In this document: positions 26,187-35,997 of the stretch, in pieces
How the letters are laid out: the number at the start of each line of letters is the position of its first letter
How positions within the stretch are numbered: position 1 is the stretch's first letter
DNA from: Sulfurimonadaceae bacterium
GTDB taxonomy: Bacteria > Campylobacterota > Campylobacteria > Campylobacterales > Sulfurimonadaceae
Direction of reading: 5' to 3'
NCBI GenBank assembly: GCA_016744905.1
Contig: JADGDM010000006.1
Span: 20,020 to 84,019 of the forward strand
Length of the DNA: 64,000 nt
Translations under genes and position numbers: made by a program
Notes under the pieces: model-generated
What the model was told of the DNA's origin: nothing
Databases searched by the model: none
The model's input: only the letters and a program-made list of their open reading frames with translations

Positions 26187-27437
26187 TTAAAGAAGGTAGT
26201 CAATCCCTACCTTCTCACAATACGCACCCAACATAGCGCGCTCGAAGTCTTCGTTGGTAGAGTAATTGTAACCGAAACATTCATCCCACAGACTATGATC
26301 TTCCATACACATGTAGAAAAATACTTTTTTGTGCCATGGTTCAAATGATTTGTAGGCATGGGTGAACATCTCTTTTTTTATGGCTAAGGGATAGGAAGCT
26401 TTTCCACTGGCATCTTCAAAAGGCATCTGCAATATCTTTGACTTAAAGCCACGCTCTCTTAGTTGCTTGATAACGGGCTTAATAAAAGTGAGTGTTCCAA
26501 AAGAGACCAAGGCCACTTCGTCTACTTTAAACTCTTTAATCAAACGCGCATAAATATCTCCATAATCACTCAAATAATTTTCGTACTGTACAATAGGATG
26601 AAAATGGAAACCAACCTTCACCCCTTTATCTGCAAGGCGGCGCGCTGAGCGAATACGTTTATCCAGCGAGGCACTTAAATGCTCTTCATTATCAATAATG
26701 ATCTGTGTATTAATCGAAAAGGTAATTAATATATTTTTAGGAAGTTCATTTTCTAACAGATACTTAATGTTGTCTGATTTGGTTTTAAACTCTAAAAGGA
26801 CATTTGGATTGCTACGTGCAAAGTCCATCAAGGCATCTAAAACACCCTCTCTATTACCAAACATCAAAGAGTCTGAAGATTGCCCTGTTCCAATGTGGTA
26901 GGTCTTATTGGGGTCAAGATTGAGGTTTAAAAGTTTATCCGCAAACTTTCCATCAAAGGTGATCTTATTTTGATTATAAAAACTCTGAATTGAGCAGTAA
27001 GAACAGTCAAAACCACATGACTCAACAGCGTCAAGCGTGAGAAGATTACAACATCTGGTTTTAGGTGAGGCAACGGGACACATTCCTAAACCTAAAGACT
27101 CTTTATCTTCCACATGAAAGGTAAATTTTTGCTCACTGGCTACATTTTTTAGACTAAAGTCTTCGTAACTGTTGGGTCTATTTTTTACATTTTCATACGC
27201 TGTGCGTAGGGATTTCATAAATGCTTTTTTATTAGGATTTTCACCACAGTAGGTGATGATACTTCCCTCATCCCACATATTTAAGTCCACTGCCATCTCT
27301 ATTATCTGACGAATTTCTTGATGAGAAAACCTCATTTCAGTGGCTTTTTCTCGAATGAACAACTGTTCATTACTATTTAATTTATGGAAATAACTATTTT
27401 TTATTGATGTTTCAAATTTATCACTGTATTCATTCAT
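26187..27437 (-). CDS. SplB-like radical SAM protein (spore photoproduct lyase family)
   Basis: 416 residues. The radical SAM cluster motif is CGFDCSYC at about residues 139-146 (C-x3-C-x2-C), preceded by CPVASPKTRCCN, also cysteine-rich. The rest is a partial TIM barrel with HIGTGQSSDSLM and LLEFKTKSDN, as in spore photoproduct lyase. That enzyme reverses the thymine photoproduct of UV-irradiated spores, but this organism's phylum does not form spores, so the substrate here is unknown. An N-terminal helical domain of about 120 residues precedes the core. Its ATG overlaps the stop of the upstream SUV3-like helicase by 4 bases, implying coupled translation. Confidence 0.85.
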   Translation of the reverse strand: MNEYSDKFETSIKNSYFHKLNSNEQLFIREKATEMRFSHQEIRQIIEMAVDLNMWDEGSIITYCGENPNKKAFMKSLRTAYENVKNRPNSYEDFSLKNVASEQKFTFHVEDKESLGLGMCPVASPKTRCCNLLTLDAVESCGFDCSYCSIQSFYNQNKITFDGKFADKLLNLNLDPNKTYHIGTGQSSDSLMFGNREGVLDALMDFARSNPNVLLEFKTKSDNIKYLLENELPKNILITFSINTQIIIDNEEHLSASLDKRIRSARRLADKGVKVGFHFHPIVQYENYLSDYGDIYARLIKEFKVDEVALVSFGTLTFIKPVIKQLRERGFKSKILQMPFEDASGKASYPLAIKKEMFTHAYKSFEPWHKKVFFYMCMEDHSLWDECFGYNYSTNEDFERAMLGAYCEKVGIDYLL

Positions 27438-30265
27438 CCTCTGCGTCCTCTACGGTGGTGTTTTTTATCTCCGCGCTCGTGTCTGTCTTTATGTTTTTTG
27501 TGGGTGTAGTTACTCTTAAAACAGCTTTGACAGATGGCGTATTCACTGTCTGTTGGTAGGGTTTTATTACACATCCTACACGTTGGGGCGAAGTGATCTT
27601 GTTTGAGTGAACTCTCGATGTAGTGGTTCAGTCTATAACGTTCAGATTTTGCTTTTCGTACATCGGTAAAGTTTTCACTAAAACGGTAAGAGAGCCACAG
27701 ATACAAAGAGATCTCTTTGACCCTATCTTCAACCTCAAGCAAATCAAAAGCACTTTTTGCCGCTTCATTGAGTTTTTCCATGGGTAAGTAAGCCACCGGT
27801 AAATCTTTTTCCAGAGCGCTGGTGTAGCGCTCAAAAGAGGCCATGATATAAGGAGACTTTGCATTCACGGGTGCGCAAGAGAGATGATACTTGGTCGCCA
27901 AGTCTATGTCATAACGATCCGTAATTGCCGCACTATCTAACATAGACTCAAGATTAATCGCTTCAAAAGGTCCATTAAACTGCATATTCTTAACAAAGAA
28001 TTTTAATATCTCTAGCAGTGACTCCTCTTCCAAAATAGAACCCACCAACTTGATATGTTCTAAGTTTGCACTCACCTTAAATGGGATCTTTATCTTTTTA
28101 TCTTCTTGATAATAGGTCTTAGAAATTGAACGTAAAATATCAGGACGTAGCGCGCCTACATAACCACTCTCATGTAGTCCATAACGCCCAGCACGTCCAG
28201 ATATCTGGTGAACTTCTGTCGCCACTAAGTCTCTATTTTTTTCTCCATCAAACTTCTCACCCTTGGCAAAAAGTATCGTCTCGATAGGCAGGTTCATCCC
28301 CATGGCAATGGCGTCCGTTGCCACGATGATTTCACTCTCTCCTTCACGAAAGCGACGCGCCTCTTCACGCCGTACTTCTGGAGAGAGGTTTCCATAAACC
28401 ACACTCACTGAGTACTGAGAAGAGAGAAGTTGTTTATACCGCAGCACCTCTTTTCTTGAAAAAGCGATGACTGCCGTGTTTGGTTTAATATCTTTAATAT
28501 CCGTAGGTCGCTCTAAAAGTGTGAGTGGATTTTTACGTTCAAACTCAATAATTTCTAAGGTTTCACCAAGGTACTCTGCAAGGGCTACAATCGCCTCTTT
28601 TACGTTAATAGAACCGGTCATTATCACACGCTTTGCAGGTGCGCCGATAATGGCATTGGCCCACGCCCAACCACGATCTCTATCATCAATCATCTGCACT
28701 TCATCAATCACACAGACGTCCACATCAGCTTCATAACTCATCATCTCAATAGTCGAACTGATATGGGTCGCATCTTCATCCAATATCTGCTCTTCACCCG
28801 TTATGAGTGAGGCATCTAAGCCATCAGCGCGCAGGGATTCATAACCTTCTAGTGCCAGTAAACGCAGTGGTGCAAGGTAGTAACCCGTATCCGCAGCACC
28901 TAACTCTTGCATCGCTTGATAGGTTTTCCCACTATTAGTCGGGCCAATATGTAAAACCAACTGCCGTTTCATCGCACGCGCTTGTGGAAAGAGGTTTTTA
29001 AAGTCACGAATAGTGCGCGCCAGCAACTCTTGTCTTTGACGTTTTAAAAGGTCTTGTTGGATACTTTTATTGAAGTGAAAAAGAACAGAACGGTGTAATT
29101 TAGGGGTGATAGAGAGTTCATCATGTAGCAGTGGCAATAAATCTTTATATAGTTTATTATATAGTTCACTCTGAGACAGACCCAAAAGACGGGCACTCTC
29201 TCCACATTCATCGGCTAAAGATTCAAGTTCAAGCATAAATCCATTGACCGTATTTGAGCGAGACTTTTCCAGTTTTGGATAGAGATTAAGGGCGGCACCT
29301 GACCAGATAGCCGAGGTCGCTTCTTGTTTATCAAAACTCAGATAAAGATTATAATTAACCTTCTCATCACTAAATGGTAGCTCAAACTCTGAGCGTGTGA
29401 TGGTGATGATCTCTTGTGGTGTTGAATAGAGTTTAATCAACTCCAACTGCTGAGAAAATATCTCTCTAAAAATAACATCATTAAGCTCAGGAGAGAGTAC
29501 TTCTTCTCCATTACTTTGTCGAAGCGCTTGTACTATTTGTGTAGAAGAGAGGTAGTGATGCTCATTTTCTAAAGAGAGTAAAAAACGGTCTAGTTCTGAT
29601 TGTTTTTTGGTACGCAATTCATCTTTTTTAAGACGCAGCGCGCTGATAATATCTTCTTCAGAATTTTCGTCTAAGTAAGTATAGGCAATGGTCTCACTTT
29701 TAAGCACCACACTTTTAGAAAACTCCTCTTCAAAAATTTCATATTCTAAGTTTTCAGAAAACTCTAAACGGTTTTTATAATCAAAACTTGCATCAATCGT
29801 ATCTTCGATACGCAGACGTTTTTGCTCAAAACGCAGATGGCGTAGTTTACTCTCTATCTTTGCTGGCGTAATTTTTTTAGGTTTAACATCGATAAAAATC
29901 TGTTGCAGATCATAACGCTCCGAATCACTCATCTCATAATCTTCAAAAAGCTCATCGAGTGTTACTATCTTACTTTTCTCTTCGTGTTTAGATTTTGTAC
30001 CATAATAGATCTTCGAGTTTGACTTAAAAAATCCATGAATAAGTTCACAGGTCTCTTTGTCCGCCTCAGACCATAAACGTCTAAAACTACGCACCAAAGT
30101 CTCTTTTTGCCAATCATCAGGAACAATCCCCAAAATATGTACCAAGTCAATAAGCGTGTGAGAACTCACCCTTACTATCCCCTCATCAAAACCATCTCCA
30201 TCAAAAAAATGACGAATACTTTCGTTTAGTTTTGCACGTTTTTTGGTTTTCTTTCCACTTGCCAT
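27434..30265 (-). CDS. SUV3-like superfamily 2 RNA helicase
   Basis: 943 residues. The helicase core starts at about 438 with Walker A GPTNSGKT, followed by DEVQMI (motif II, DEVQ rather than DEAD), VIMTGS (motif III), ATDAIAMGMNLPI and QISGRAGRYG (motif VI). This is the SUV3 family, known in mitochondria as the degradosome helicase. The first 430 residues are a poorly conserved, charged, helical region with no domain I recognise. The C-terminus carries a zinc ribbon (CRMCNKTLP ... CQSCF) and a very basic His/Arg/Lys tail that could bind nucleic acid. A SplB-like gene overlaps its end by 4 bases. Confidence 0.87.
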   Translation of the reverse strand: MASGKKTKKRAKLNESIRHFFDGDGFDEGIVRVSSHTLIDLVHILGIVPDDWQKETLVRSFRRLWSEADKETCELIHGFFKSNSKIYYGTKSKHEEKSKIVTLDELFEDYEMSDSERYDLQQIFIDVKPKKITPAKIESKLRHLRFEQKRLRIEDTIDASFDYKNRLEFSENLEYEIFEEEFSKSVVLKSETIAYTYLDENSEEDIISALRLKKDELRTKKQSELDRFLLSLENEHHYLSSTQIVQALRQSNGEEVLSPELNDVIFREIFSQQLELIKLYSTPQEIITITRSEFELPFSDEKVNYNLYLSFDKQEATSAIWSGAALNLYPKLEKSRSNTVNGFMLELESLADECGESARLLGLSQSELYNKLYKDLLPLLHDELSITPKLHRSVLFHFNKSIQQDLLKRQRQELLARTIRDFKNLFPQARAMKRQLVLHIGPTNSGKTYQAMQELGAADTGYYLAPLRLLALEGYESLRADGLDASLITGEEQILDEDATHISSTIEMMSYEADVDVCVIDEVQMIDDRDRGWAWANAIIGAPAKRVIMTGSINVKEAIVALAEYLGETLEIIEFERKNPLTLLERPTDIKDIKPNTAVIAFSRKEVLRYKQLLSSQYSVSVVYGNLSPEVRREEARRFREGESEIIVATDAIAMGMNLPIETILFAKGEKFDGEKNRDLVATEVHQISGRAGRYGLHESGYVGALRPDILRSISKTYYQEDKKIKIPFKVSANLEHIKLVGSILEEESLLEILKFFVKNMQFNGPFEAINLESMLDSAAITDRYDIDLATKYHLSCAPVNAKSPYIMASFERYTSALEKDLPVAYLPMEKLNEAAKSAFDLLEVEDRVKEISLYLWLSYRFSENFTDVRKAKSERYRLNHYIESSLKQDHFAPTCRMCNKTLPTDSEYAICQSCFKSNYTHKKHKDRHERGDKKHHRRGRRG

Positions 30266-30324
30266 CAGAGACCTTTTTTATAGTTACGTAATCATATCAA
30301 AATAGTCCCATAGTTATTGATTAT

Positions 30325-30330
30325 TATACT
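30325..30330 (+). promoter_or_regulatory. -10 box of the MFS gene
   Basis: TATACT lies 17 bases before the MFS ATG, in the 82-base divergent spacer with the helicase gene. The leader would be only about 11 bases. Confidence 0.4.
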
Positions 30331-30347
30331 TTGGTTAGACTGCGCTT

Positions 30348-31490
30348 ATGCAAAAAATAATTTCCCTAAAAATCAAAATCGCCTTAATGCTTATTGCTAC
30401 GATGAGTGTGATGTCTGGTATCACCATTGTTGCCACGCTTCCCCTTATCTCTCATACCTTTAGTCAAATCGAAAATATCGACTTTTATTCTAAACTGATG
30501 CTGACTATTCCCTCTATTGTCGTCGCTATTTTTGCACCACTTAGTGGAATGGTTGTTGATAAATTTGGTCGCCTCAAACCGCTTTATGTAGGTATGACAC
30601 TTTTTATTATTGGAGGAAGTTCAGGTTTTTATATTCATGACTTCTGGACAATTTTAATAGGGCGCGCTATATTAGGTGTCGGAGTTGCCTTACTGATGAC
30701 CAGTTCTATGGCACTTATTGGAGATTATTTTAATGATGAAGATAGACATAAATACATGTCTCTTCAAGGTATGGCTATCGGGATTGGTGGAATTATTTTT
30801 ATCACCTCAGGTGGTTTTTTAGCGCAAATACACTGGTCGTATCCTTTTGCCATTTACCTTATCCCATTGCTTTTTTTCCCTTTAATTATTAATGCCCTGT
30901 ATGAACCACATAATGAACATAAGGTACACGTAGAAAAAGGGAACGAGCGCGCTGTACTCTGGCCTGTCTATGTAAGTGCCTTCTTCTCTATGTTACTCTT
31001 TTATATGTTGCCTACCCAACTGCCGTACTTAATTGTTGATGTCCTCAAAGGAAGTCCTTCAAACATCGGAATCATGATCGCCTTGTCAATGTTTGTTAAT
31101 GCACTCACTTCTATGCAGTACGCAAAAATAAAGGCACGTTTTTCTTATGCGACGATATTTTCATTTGCCTTTGGATTTTTCTCTCTAGGACTGTTTATCA
31201 TCTCACAAGTTTCTACGGTAAATGATCTTTATTACAGTTCTATTTTTATGGGTATCGGTTTTGGTCTTATCATTGTTAATATCAACGCTTGGTTTCTTTC
31301 CGTTGTAGAACCAAGCAGACGAGGACGTGCCTCAGGTGTTTTAGCCTCTAGTTTTTTTACAGGACAGTTTTTCTCTCCCCTGCTTTTTCAACCCATTGTT
31401 TTAGCCTATGGGATACAAGGACTGTTTTTAAGTATTTCAATTATCACCGTTTTGATTGCGATATTAATATTTGTTAACAATAAAAAATAA
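30348..31490 (+). CDS. Major facilitator superfamily transporter
   Basis: 380 residues with 11-12 predicted membrane helices. The MFS motif A lies between helices 2 and 3 as GMVVDKFGRLKPL (about residues 66-78), and RAILGVGVALLMTSSMALIGDYF fits the helix 4-5 region of drug/metabolite antiporters. The N-terminal half is better conserved than the C-terminal half. It is a single gene, divergent from the SUV3-like helicase and followed by a chemoreceptor with its own promoter. The substrate cannot be told; multidrug or small-molecule export is the usual role of this subgroup. Confidence 0.88.
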   Translation: MQKIISLKIKIALMLIATMSVMSGITIVATLPLISHTFSQIENIDFYSKLMLTIPSIVVAIFAPLSGMVVDKFGRLKPLYVGMTLFIIGGSSGFYIHDFWTILIGRAILGVGVALLMTSSMALIGDYFNDEDRHKYMSLQGMAIGIGGIIFITSGGFLAQIHWSYPFAIYLIPLLFFPLIINALYEPHNEHKVHVEKGNERAVLWPVYVSAFFSMLLFYMLPTQLPYLIVDVLKGSPSNIGIMIALSMFVNALTSMQYAKIKARFSYATIFSFAFGFFSLGLFIISQVSTVNDLYYSSIFMGIGFGLIIVNINAWFLSVVEPSRRGRASGVLASSFFTGQFFSPLLFQPIVLAYGIQGLFLSISIITVLIAILIFVNNKK

Positions 31491-31524
31491 CAGATTCTTC
31501 AAGGATTTGTAAGGGTTTTCTTAC

Positions 31525-31530
31525 TATAAT
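31525..31530 (+). promoter_or_regulatory. -10 box of the cytoplasmic chemoreceptor gene
   Basis: TATAAT 30 bases before the ATG at 31561. GGAG at 31551-31554 then lies 6 bases before that ATG, which decides the start in its favour. Confidence 0.55.
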
Positions 31531-31560
31531 TATTTCTAATAATTTGATATGGAGATCATC

Positions 31561-32667
31561 ATGGGAATATTTGGCCACACAAAAGCAGAAGTCGCACTAC
31601 TTGAAAACGAAATAATTGCGCTAAAAAAAGAGAATACACGTCTTCAAAGTGACAATGATTCGATGAGAGCACAGTTTGATACTTTAAACTCTAATGATGC
31701 ACAATCAGTCAATTACACTGACATGGTCTGTGACATTTCACAATCTGAAAACGAAAAGCTTATTCTTGGTCTTAAAACCATTCAAAATAATCTTAGCAAT
31801 GTTGTAGATGAAACAGAAGAGATAGCGACAGAAACAGTACAGATTCAAAATAATGCAGAGGATTCAAGATCAGGAATTGACTCTATTTATAGCTCTGTGC
31901 AATCCCTTGGCGAGCTCTCTGTTGATTCTGTGAGTGCTATTGATTCACTCTCTAATCGTGTTAGTGAAGTTAATCAAATCATTGAATTGATTAGAGATAT
32001 TGCTGATCAAACCAACCTCCTCGCACTTAATGCCGCTATTGAAGCTGCGCGTGCGGGTGAACATGGTCGTGGGTTTGCGGTGGTTGCGGATGAAGTACGT
32101 AAGCTTGCAGACAGAACACAAAAGGCCTTGGGTGAAATTTCCATGGTTATTGCTACCGTCAATCAAGAAGCCAGTGAGATGTCGGTTAAGTCTGATACTA
32201 TGAACAATCACGTACAGGAGATTACAGAGGGTATTGATGGTTTAAACAATGGTCTTGCACAGAGTTCTGATCTGGCGTCTATGATTACACACTCTGTTGA
32301 TAATCTACGTGACAATGTTTTTATTCCCCTAGCAAAACTCGATCATATCATCTGGAAAGCAAATACCTATCTCTCTGCTATTACTAAAAAACCTGTCTTT
32401 GACTTTGTTTCTCATCATGACTGTCGTTTGGGCAAATGGTACGAGGGTGGTGCGGGTAAAGAACGCTTTGGAAAAACACTGTCGTACTCAAAAATTCCAA
32501 CACCTCATGCACAAGTACATAACTCGACTAAAGATGTGTTTGAAATTATTCAACGTCCTGGTGACTTAGATTGTAAAGCATTAAATGGTGCACTAAAACA
32601 GATGGAAGACAGTAGTGAAGAGATTTTTGATCTCTTAGAAGATATCTTAAAAGAGAAAAACCACTAA
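31561..32667 (+). CDS. Cytoplasmic chemoreceptor with CZB domain (TlpD-like)
   Basis: I use the ATG at 31561 ([10 protein letters not shown]), served by GGAG; the ATG at 31549 overlaps that ribosome site. The 368-residue protein has no membrane segment. A short N-terminal coiled coil leads into the signalling hairpin with [20 protein letters not shown] at about 145-165. The C-terminal CZB domain has [19 protein letters not shown] and HAQVHNS, matching the His3Cys zinc site. Helicobacter pylori TlpD has the same layout and responds to oxidants such as HOCl. It is convergent with the next chemoreceptor, the stop codons overlapping by 4 bases. Confidence 0.92.
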   Translation: MGIFGHTKAEVALLENEIIALKKENTRLQSDNDSMRAQFDTLNSNDAQSVNYTDMVCDISQSENEKLILGLKTIQNNLSNVVDETEEIATETVQIQNNAEDSRSGIDSIYSSVQSLGELSVDSVSAIDSLSNRVSEVNQIIELIRDIADQTNLLALNAAIEAARAGEHGRGFAVVADEVRKLADRTQKALGEISMVIATVNQEASEMSVKSDTMNNHVQEITEGIDGLNNGLAQSSDLASMITHSVDNLRDNVFIPLAKLDHIIWKANTYLSAITKKPVFDFVSHHDCRLGKWYEGGAGKERFGKTLSYSKIPTPHAQVHNSTKDVFEIIQRPGDLDCKALNGALKQMEDSSEEIFDLLEDILKEKNH

Positions 32668-34229
32668 GAAGTTTTAAAGTGGTTTAGTTGTGTATTTAAT
32701 GCGCTCGAATTATTTAATAAGTTTTGAGCGATTTGTGTAATCTGTGTAATCTCTATATTGTTTTGTTCAGAGAGGTTAGACATTTTAGAGACTTTCTTCG
32801 TAATTGATTTCAATTTTATTTCCATTGATGATGAGTCTTCAAGTGACGCTTCACTCACATCAACATTGTGTTGGATTGAGTGACTCACCCCATCAATTTT
32901 TTCTAAAATCTCATCACTTCTGACTGCCAACTCTAAAATATTTTCACTATTTTCACTCATCATATCTGATGAATCCGAGATAGACTGGATGACTACAGAA
33001 ATAATAGAATTGATCTCTGTTAGTGATTTTTGTGTACGTTCTGCGAGTTTACGTACTTCATCTGCAACCACCGCAAACCCACGACCATGTTCACCCGCAC
33101 GCGCGGCTTCAATAGCGGCATTGAGTGCGAGAAGGTTGGTTTGATCTGCAATATCAGAGATAATAGAAAGCACATCGCTAACTGAGGCTGCTTCAGCGGA
33201 GAGTTGCTCAAATTTTTCATTTAATGAAGCACTCATCTCGGTAGTATTGTTAATCTCATCAGAAATGGTATGCACAATACCTGTCACATCATCAAGATCA
33301 CTGTTAATCTGTTTTGAACTCTCCAACGACTCTTTAGCATTTTCGACACTACTCTCAATAGATGAGGCAATCTCTTCTGCCGTTATGTTGGTATCTTTTG
33401 CTATCTCAGTGGTTGTTTTTGACTGTTGAAAAAGTGAACTCGCCACATCATCAAGTGTTTTAGTTGAACCTACGGCCTGAGAAGTAATCTCTTTTGTATC
33501 CCCAATAGTCTCTTGAATTTTACTGATGAAATGATTCAGATTGGCACTCGCTATGCCTATCTCATCACGTGCATTACTAATAGGTAGACGTTTGGTTAGG
33601 TCACCATCACCATGAGAAAGATCCGCCGAAACCCGATCAAGTTCTTTAATCGGGTTAAGGATATTAATACCTGTTAAGTAGTTGATTCCTATAAGAAGAA
33701 GAATTAAAAGTGTGCCTAAAACAGTAAAGTACTTTAAAAACTCACTGGCAATTTCATCAAAATAGTCAGCCTTATTCACACCCGGAACCACCCACATATC
33801 CCAAGCTTTAATATATTTAAAAGCTGCAATTTTATTTTGTCCACTTGTTGAAGAGGTGTATTCATAAATTCCACCCTCTTTATGTGATGTAATATAGGCA
33901 CCATAAGAGGTGTTTTTAAGATTTCCACCCTCTTTTTTGGGGTGAATCATTAACTCACCATCAGGAGCGATAAAGTAGACGTACCCACTTTTACCTATTC
34001 TCAAATTGTGCATCTCATTTTTAAAAGCAGGATCTTCATAGGCTTTAGGTGAGATGGATGCAATATAGTTGACAGATTTTTCAAGGGTATTAACCACCGT
34101 GAGCATATCTGATTTCATAATCTTTTTAATCGAGCCCTGCGCTAAAAAATATGCTACAATCACACTCATAAAAATAGCCAATATGGCAGCGATGAGATTA
34201 AATATAAATTTTGATTTAATTGTATTCAT
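32664..34229 (-). CDS. Methyl-accepting chemotaxis protein with single Cache domain
   Basis: 521 residues. TM1 is at about 9-30 and TM2 at about 168-190. The periplasmic sCache_2 domain between them has the hallmark [19 protein letters not shown] and [19 protein letters not shown] (about 190-245) and the signalling domain follow; the tip [20 protein letters not shown] is at about 362-382. There is no C-terminal CZB domain, unlike the other two receptors in this window. sCache_2 domains in Campylobacterota often bind small organic acids, but the ligand here is unknown. It lies divergent from the NFACT gene. Confidence 0.92.
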   Translation of the reverse strand: MNTIKSKFIFNLIAAILAIFMSVIVAYFLAQGSIKKIMKSDMLTVVNTLEKSVNYIASISPKAYEDPAFKNEMHNLRIGKSGYVYFIAPDGELMIHPKKEGGNLKNTSYGAYITSHKEGGIYEYTSSTSGQNKIAAFKYIKAWDMWVVPGVNKADYFDEIASEFLKYFTVLGTLLILLLIGINYLTGINILNPIKELDRVSADLSHGDGDLTKRLPISNARDEIGIASANLNHFISKIQETIGDTKEITSQAVGSTKTLDDVASSLFQQSKTTTEIAKDTNITAEEIASSIESSVENAKESLESSKQINSDLDDVTGIVHTISDEINNTTEMSASLNEKFEQLSAEAASVSDVLSIISDIADQTNLLALNAAIEAARAGEHGRGFAVVADEVRKLAERTQKSLTEINSIISVVIQSISDSSDMMSENSENILELAVRSDEILEKIDGVSHSIQHNVDVSEASLEDSSSMEIKLKSITKKVSKMSNLSEQNNIEITQITQIAQNLLNNSSALNTQLNHFKTS

Positions 34230-34298
34230 TTATGTAATCCTTAACTCTTGTATAACCATTTTAGTACAAATAAATAAAATGCCCATTAAAGGTCTCTT

Positions 34299-35624
34299 GT
34301 GAAGTTATCCTATATCGGAAAAATCGTCACTTTTCTACAACAATTTAAAAAAATATCTGCCATCTACCGTATTTCAGACTCCGTGTTAAAGGTGGTTTTC
34401 GATCGTGATGAGGCTATCTATTTTGATATGCAACGTTATGGCGCAAAAATGTTTAAAAGTGATGAAATCACACGCTCAAAAATCTATCAAGCACCCTTTG
34501 ATGTTATGCTTGCTAAGACATTTAATCGCAGTGAAATAGTCAATATTTCACAAATAAGCGATGATAAAATCATTCGTATTGATGTAGAACAAAACAGCTC
34601 ATATAAGGCCAATAAATTTTCTATTCAATTTGAATTTACTGGAAAATATACCAATATTATCCTCTTAGATGACAACAACACTATTATCGAAGCCCTAAGA
34701 CATATTGACTCTGCTTCATCTTACCGTGCTATCAAAGTAGGGATTGAACTCTTAGACCCCCCTGCACCTCCGTACACAGCTAAAGAGTATACCATTGGTG
34801 ACATTGAAGAATTTTTATATGAGACCTACAACAAAGAAGCATCTCATGAGTTGGAGCGACTTAAAAAACAGTACATCCAAACACTTGAACGTCAAAAGGC
34901 AAAGGTACAAAAAGTTCTAAACAAGCTTGAAAATGCACAACAGTTAGAAGAGGAGAGTGCTAAAAATTATAACTATGCCAATTTGGTTCTCTCCAATAGA
35001 CACCTTATTAAACCCTATTCAAAGTCCGTTGAGCTTTATAATTTTGAAGGTGAATTAATCACCCTATCGCTTCCCGAAAAAGCAGGTACCCTTAACGAGA
35101 TATCTGAAACATTTTTTAAGCGCGCTAAAAAAGCCAAGCAGAAGGGTTTAAATGTTCATATCCAGTTCAAAGATTTAGAGCAGAAGATTGAGCATTTAGA
35201 TCATTTTATTAACACCGTTGAAAATGCCACCAATGTGGCCAAACTTCAACTACTTTTTCCAAAAAAGAGTGTAGAGAAAAAAATTAAACGTTCTGAATCG
35301 ATTGAGACCTTTTTTGTTGAAGGGTACAAAATATCTTTAGGTAAAAATGAACGTGGGAATGTCGAGCTTTTGCAAAATGCGAGAGCGCGTGATGTCTGGT
35401 TTCACCTCCAAGGTAGACCCTCAACTCATGTCATCATCAGAACGGATAAACAAAATGTACCCCTTCACGTCCTTGAAGCTGCCGCATCTTTGTGTGTGGA
35501 GTTCTCCGTATTTGAGAAAAGTTGGTATCTGGTCGATTATACTCCTAGACGAGAGGTTACGATACAAGAGGGGGCAAATGTGCTCTACAATAAATATAAA
35601 ACTCTCAGCATAGAAAAATCATAA
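34299..35624 (+). CDS. NFACT family protein (RqcH/Rqc2-like)
   Basis: 441 residues starting at GTG, with AAAGG about 6 bases before it. The N-terminal NFACT-N domain (about 1-165) has IQFEFTGKYTNIILLD and ALRHIDSASSYRAI. A coiled coil lies at about 170-220. The NFACT-R domain near the C-terminus has ARDVWFHLQGRPSTHVIIRT (about 363-382). Bacterial RqcH binds split 50S subunits and adds alanine tails to stalled nascent chains; this protein is shorter than Bacillus RqcH (about 570). Older annotation calls it a fibronectin-binding protein. It begins the run with the coiled-coil gene, cdsA and dxr, an order I recall from C. jejuni (Cj1349c-Cj1346c). Confidence 0.87.
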   Translation: MKLSYIGKIVTFLQQFKKISAIYRISDSVLKVVFDRDEAIYFDMQRYGAKMFKSDEITRSKIYQAPFDVMLAKTFNRSEIVNISQISDDKIIRIDVEQNSSYKANKFSIQFEFTGKYTNIILLDDNNTIIEALRHIDSASSYRAIKVGIELLDPPAPPYTAKEYTIGDIEEFLYETYNKEASHELERLKKQYIQTLERQKAKVQKVLNKLENAQQLEEESAKNYNYANLVLSNRHLIKPYSKSVELYNFEGELITLSLPEKAGTLNEISETFFKRAKKAKQKGLNVHIQFKDLEQKIEHLDHFINTVENATNVAKLQLLFPKKSVEKKIKRSESIETFFVEGYKISLGKNERGNVELLQNARARDVWFHLQGRPSTHVIIRTDKQNVPLHVLEAAASLCVEFSVFEKSWYLVDYTPRREVTIQEGANVLYNKYKTLSIEKS

Positions 35625-35634
35625 GGAGGCCATT

Positions 35635-35952
35635 ATGGCATCAGTAGGACCAATAGGCAGTACTATTCATGTAAATCAGCAGATGGCCACCGTCGCTGCG
35701 GATAAAAATGCACAACTTAACCGTTTTGACTTACAAAATGTAGCTGCTGCAGAACTCGCCAATGCTAAAAATAAAGAAGTACTAGAGGTTCGTCCAACTG
35801 AAGAGACACATGAGGTCGACCCTGATCGTGAACATACTAAAAAAGAGGCAGAGCAAGAGACCCCTGAAAATGAAGAACCCCAAAGTGAAGAAGAGAAACA
35901 AGCTCTTAACACGGGCAACTCATCGAGACACATTTTAGATATTAAAGTATAA
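35635..35952 (+). CDS. Small acidic coiled-coil-like protein
   Basis: 105 residues with a strong ribosome site (AAGGAGG). There is no signal peptide. The first 50 residues are Ala/Asn/Gln-rich and probably helical; the middle is strikingly charged (EVDPDREHTKKEAEQETPENEEP). It ends in HILDIKV, which looks like a short conserved tail. I do not know a function. A short coiled-coil gene in the same place between NFACT and cdsA is, as I recall, also present in C. jejuni (Cj1348c), which argues for a real conserved protein. Confidence 0.75.
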   Translation: MASVGPIGSTIHVNQQMATVAADKNAQLNRFDLQNVAAAELANAKNKEVLEVRPTEETHEVDPDREHTKKEAEQETPENEEPQSEEEKQALNTGNSSRHILDIKV

Positions 35953-35960
35953 ACATAGGA

Positions 35961-35966
35961 TATAAT
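35961..35966 (+). promoter_or_regulatory. -10 box of cdsA-dxr run
   Basis: TATAAT 31 bases before the cdsA ATG. AGAGGG at 35982-35987 then serves as ribosome site. This promoter separates cdsA and the following genes from the NFACT pair. Confidence 0.5.
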
Positions 35967-35997
35967 CTCTTCAACTATTATTAGAGGGTATTATTTA

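Noticed and set aside
3732..33140. Near-identical DNA blocks in the three chemoreceptor genes (about 3730-3840, 31990-32105, 33030-33150)
   Set aside because: They encode the universally conserved signalling tip, so similarity follows from protein constraint rather than from a mobile or recombinational repeat.
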